A program made the translations under genes and the position numbers. A stretch of DNA of 64,000 nt from Bacteroidales bacterium. GTDB taxonomy: Bacteria > Bacteroidota > Bacteroidia > Bacteroidales > WCHB1-69. The DNA lies in NCBI GenBank assembly GCA_017454945.1, contig JAFTCA010000099.1, positions 25,701-89,700 of the forward strand, given 5' to 3'. Under the pieces are notes generated by a model. The model was not told where the DNA came from. It was given only the letters and a program-made list of their open reading frames with translations, and did no database searches. Below, one piece after another: positions 63,429-64,000 of the stretch. Each line of letters starts with the position of its first letter. Positions within the stretch are counted from its first letter, which is position 1.

Positions 63429-64000
63429 ATGCCCACACTGAACTGGATAGGAAAAGAAGCCGTCATCAACCACCACCACGATGTAAAATTCCGCACGTTA
63501 GACAAAAAGTACACATTTGGTGGCGATGATTCCGAAAACAAAATCATCCACGGCGACAACCTCGAAGCCCTTAAGGCGCTGCTGCCCGAATACGAAGGAC
63601 GCATCAAGTGCATCTATATCGATCCTCCCTATAACACGGGCAACGAAAACTGGGTGTACAACGACAATGTGAACTCGCCGCGTATCCGAAAATGGCTTGG
63701 ACAGGTGGTTGGCAAAGAGGCGGAAGACCTCACACGCCACGACAAATGGCTTTGCATGATGTATCCGCGTCTTGTTCTTCTCCAAAAACTTTTGAGCGAC
63801 GATGGCGCAATTTTCATTTCTATCGACGACAACGAACAGGCCAATTTGAAATTGATTTGTGACGAGATTTTTGGAGCAGGGAATTATTGTGGAATTTGGC
63901 ATTGGTATCGTTCTGCAACACCACCAGCATTATCAAAAAAAATAAAGAAGAACTTAGAGTATGTTTTATGCTATGAAAAAAGGAAGACTTCAGAATCTTA
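63429..64000 (+). CDS. Type III restriction-modification DNA adenine methyltransferase, 5' part
   Basis: The reading frame is open from ATG 63429 to the window edge, 190 codons. It has KIIHGDNLEALKALLP, the catalytic DPPY in CIYIDPPYNTGN and LVLLQKLLSDDGAIFISIDDNE, the order found in Mod subunits of type III systems and related N6-adenine methyltransferases. The target-recognition and C-terminal parts lie outside the window, so the partner nuclease is not visible. The DNA just before it encodes the structured RNA and an AT-rich leader. Confidence 0.85.
   Translation, partial: MPTLNWIGKEAVINHHHDVKFRTLDKKYTFGGDDSENKIIHGDNLEALKALLPEYEGRIKCIYIDPPYNTGNENWVYNDNVNSPRIRKWLGQVVGKEAEDLTRHDKWLCMMYPRLVLLQKLLSDDGAIFISIDDNEQANLKLICDEIFGAGNYCGIWHWYRSATPPALSKKIKKNLEYVLCYEKRKTSES

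Overview
The window reads as chromosomal DNA of an uncultured Bacteroidales-type Bacteroidota. The grounds are: promoters of the TAnnTTTG type ahead of many genes, a MurF-Alr fusion, a type IX secretion sorting domain, a DUF4837 lipoprotein, Fib_succ_major and FN3-like surface proteins, a CdaA-type diadenylate cyclase, and tRNA genes without an encoded CCA. Species cannot be named from sequence alone.

Layout. 1-6.6 kb is housekeeping: a truncated Fe-S oxidoreductase gene, an mreB away from mreCD, a SPOR-like secreted protein, cdaA, then gmk-nadD-rlmD, then divergent tRNA-Gly and tRNA-Thr genes. 7.0-27.5 kb is a surface-protein region. It holds a 2803-codon adhesin gene split by one in-frame TAG (beta-helix repeats, InlB-like repeats, nine HYR-like repeats, Fib_succ_major tail) and an intact 3925-residue protein with eleven CUB-like modules. 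27.5-29.5 kb is a leftward sugar-1-kinase/nucleotidyltransferase pair. 29.5-33 kb is a candidate peptide export locus: a four-site 21-bp-spaced dyad, a good promoter, a 34-codon ORF overlapping a C39-peptidase ABC transporter, and a very short HlyD-like protein separated from the transporter by a 160-bp MITE-like element. 33-42 kb holds an FN3/Fib_succ surface protein, a CAU-anticodon tRNA, wecB, a small membrane protein, lplA and an Omp28-like protein with a type IX sorting domain. An inverted copy of the MITE lies at 42.2 kb. 42.5-53.6 kb holds two convergent SDR genes, the pdxA-murF/alr-ygiQ operon, an O-antigen ligase/Wzz pair and pyrBI. 53.9-61.8 kb holds a DUF4837 lipoprotein, a flavin reductase and an alpha-2-macroglobulin. 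61.8-64 kb holds an AAA-type ATPase, a long rod-shaped ncRNA resembling 6S RNA (Bacteroidales-1 type), and the start of a type III restriction-modification methyltransferase cut by the window edge.

Cell-surface functions dominate: envelope polysaccharide (wecB, Wzz, Wzy-like ligase), peptidoglycan (MurF-Alr, MreB), export (C39 ABC, type IX CTD) and three large modular exoproteins. The spacers are unusually rich in small palindromes, a MITE pair and simple-word tracts. The most interesting non-genic signals are the 29.6-kb dyad with the short ORF behind it, the MITE pair, the structured RNA at 63.2 kb and the single TAG in the giant adhesin.
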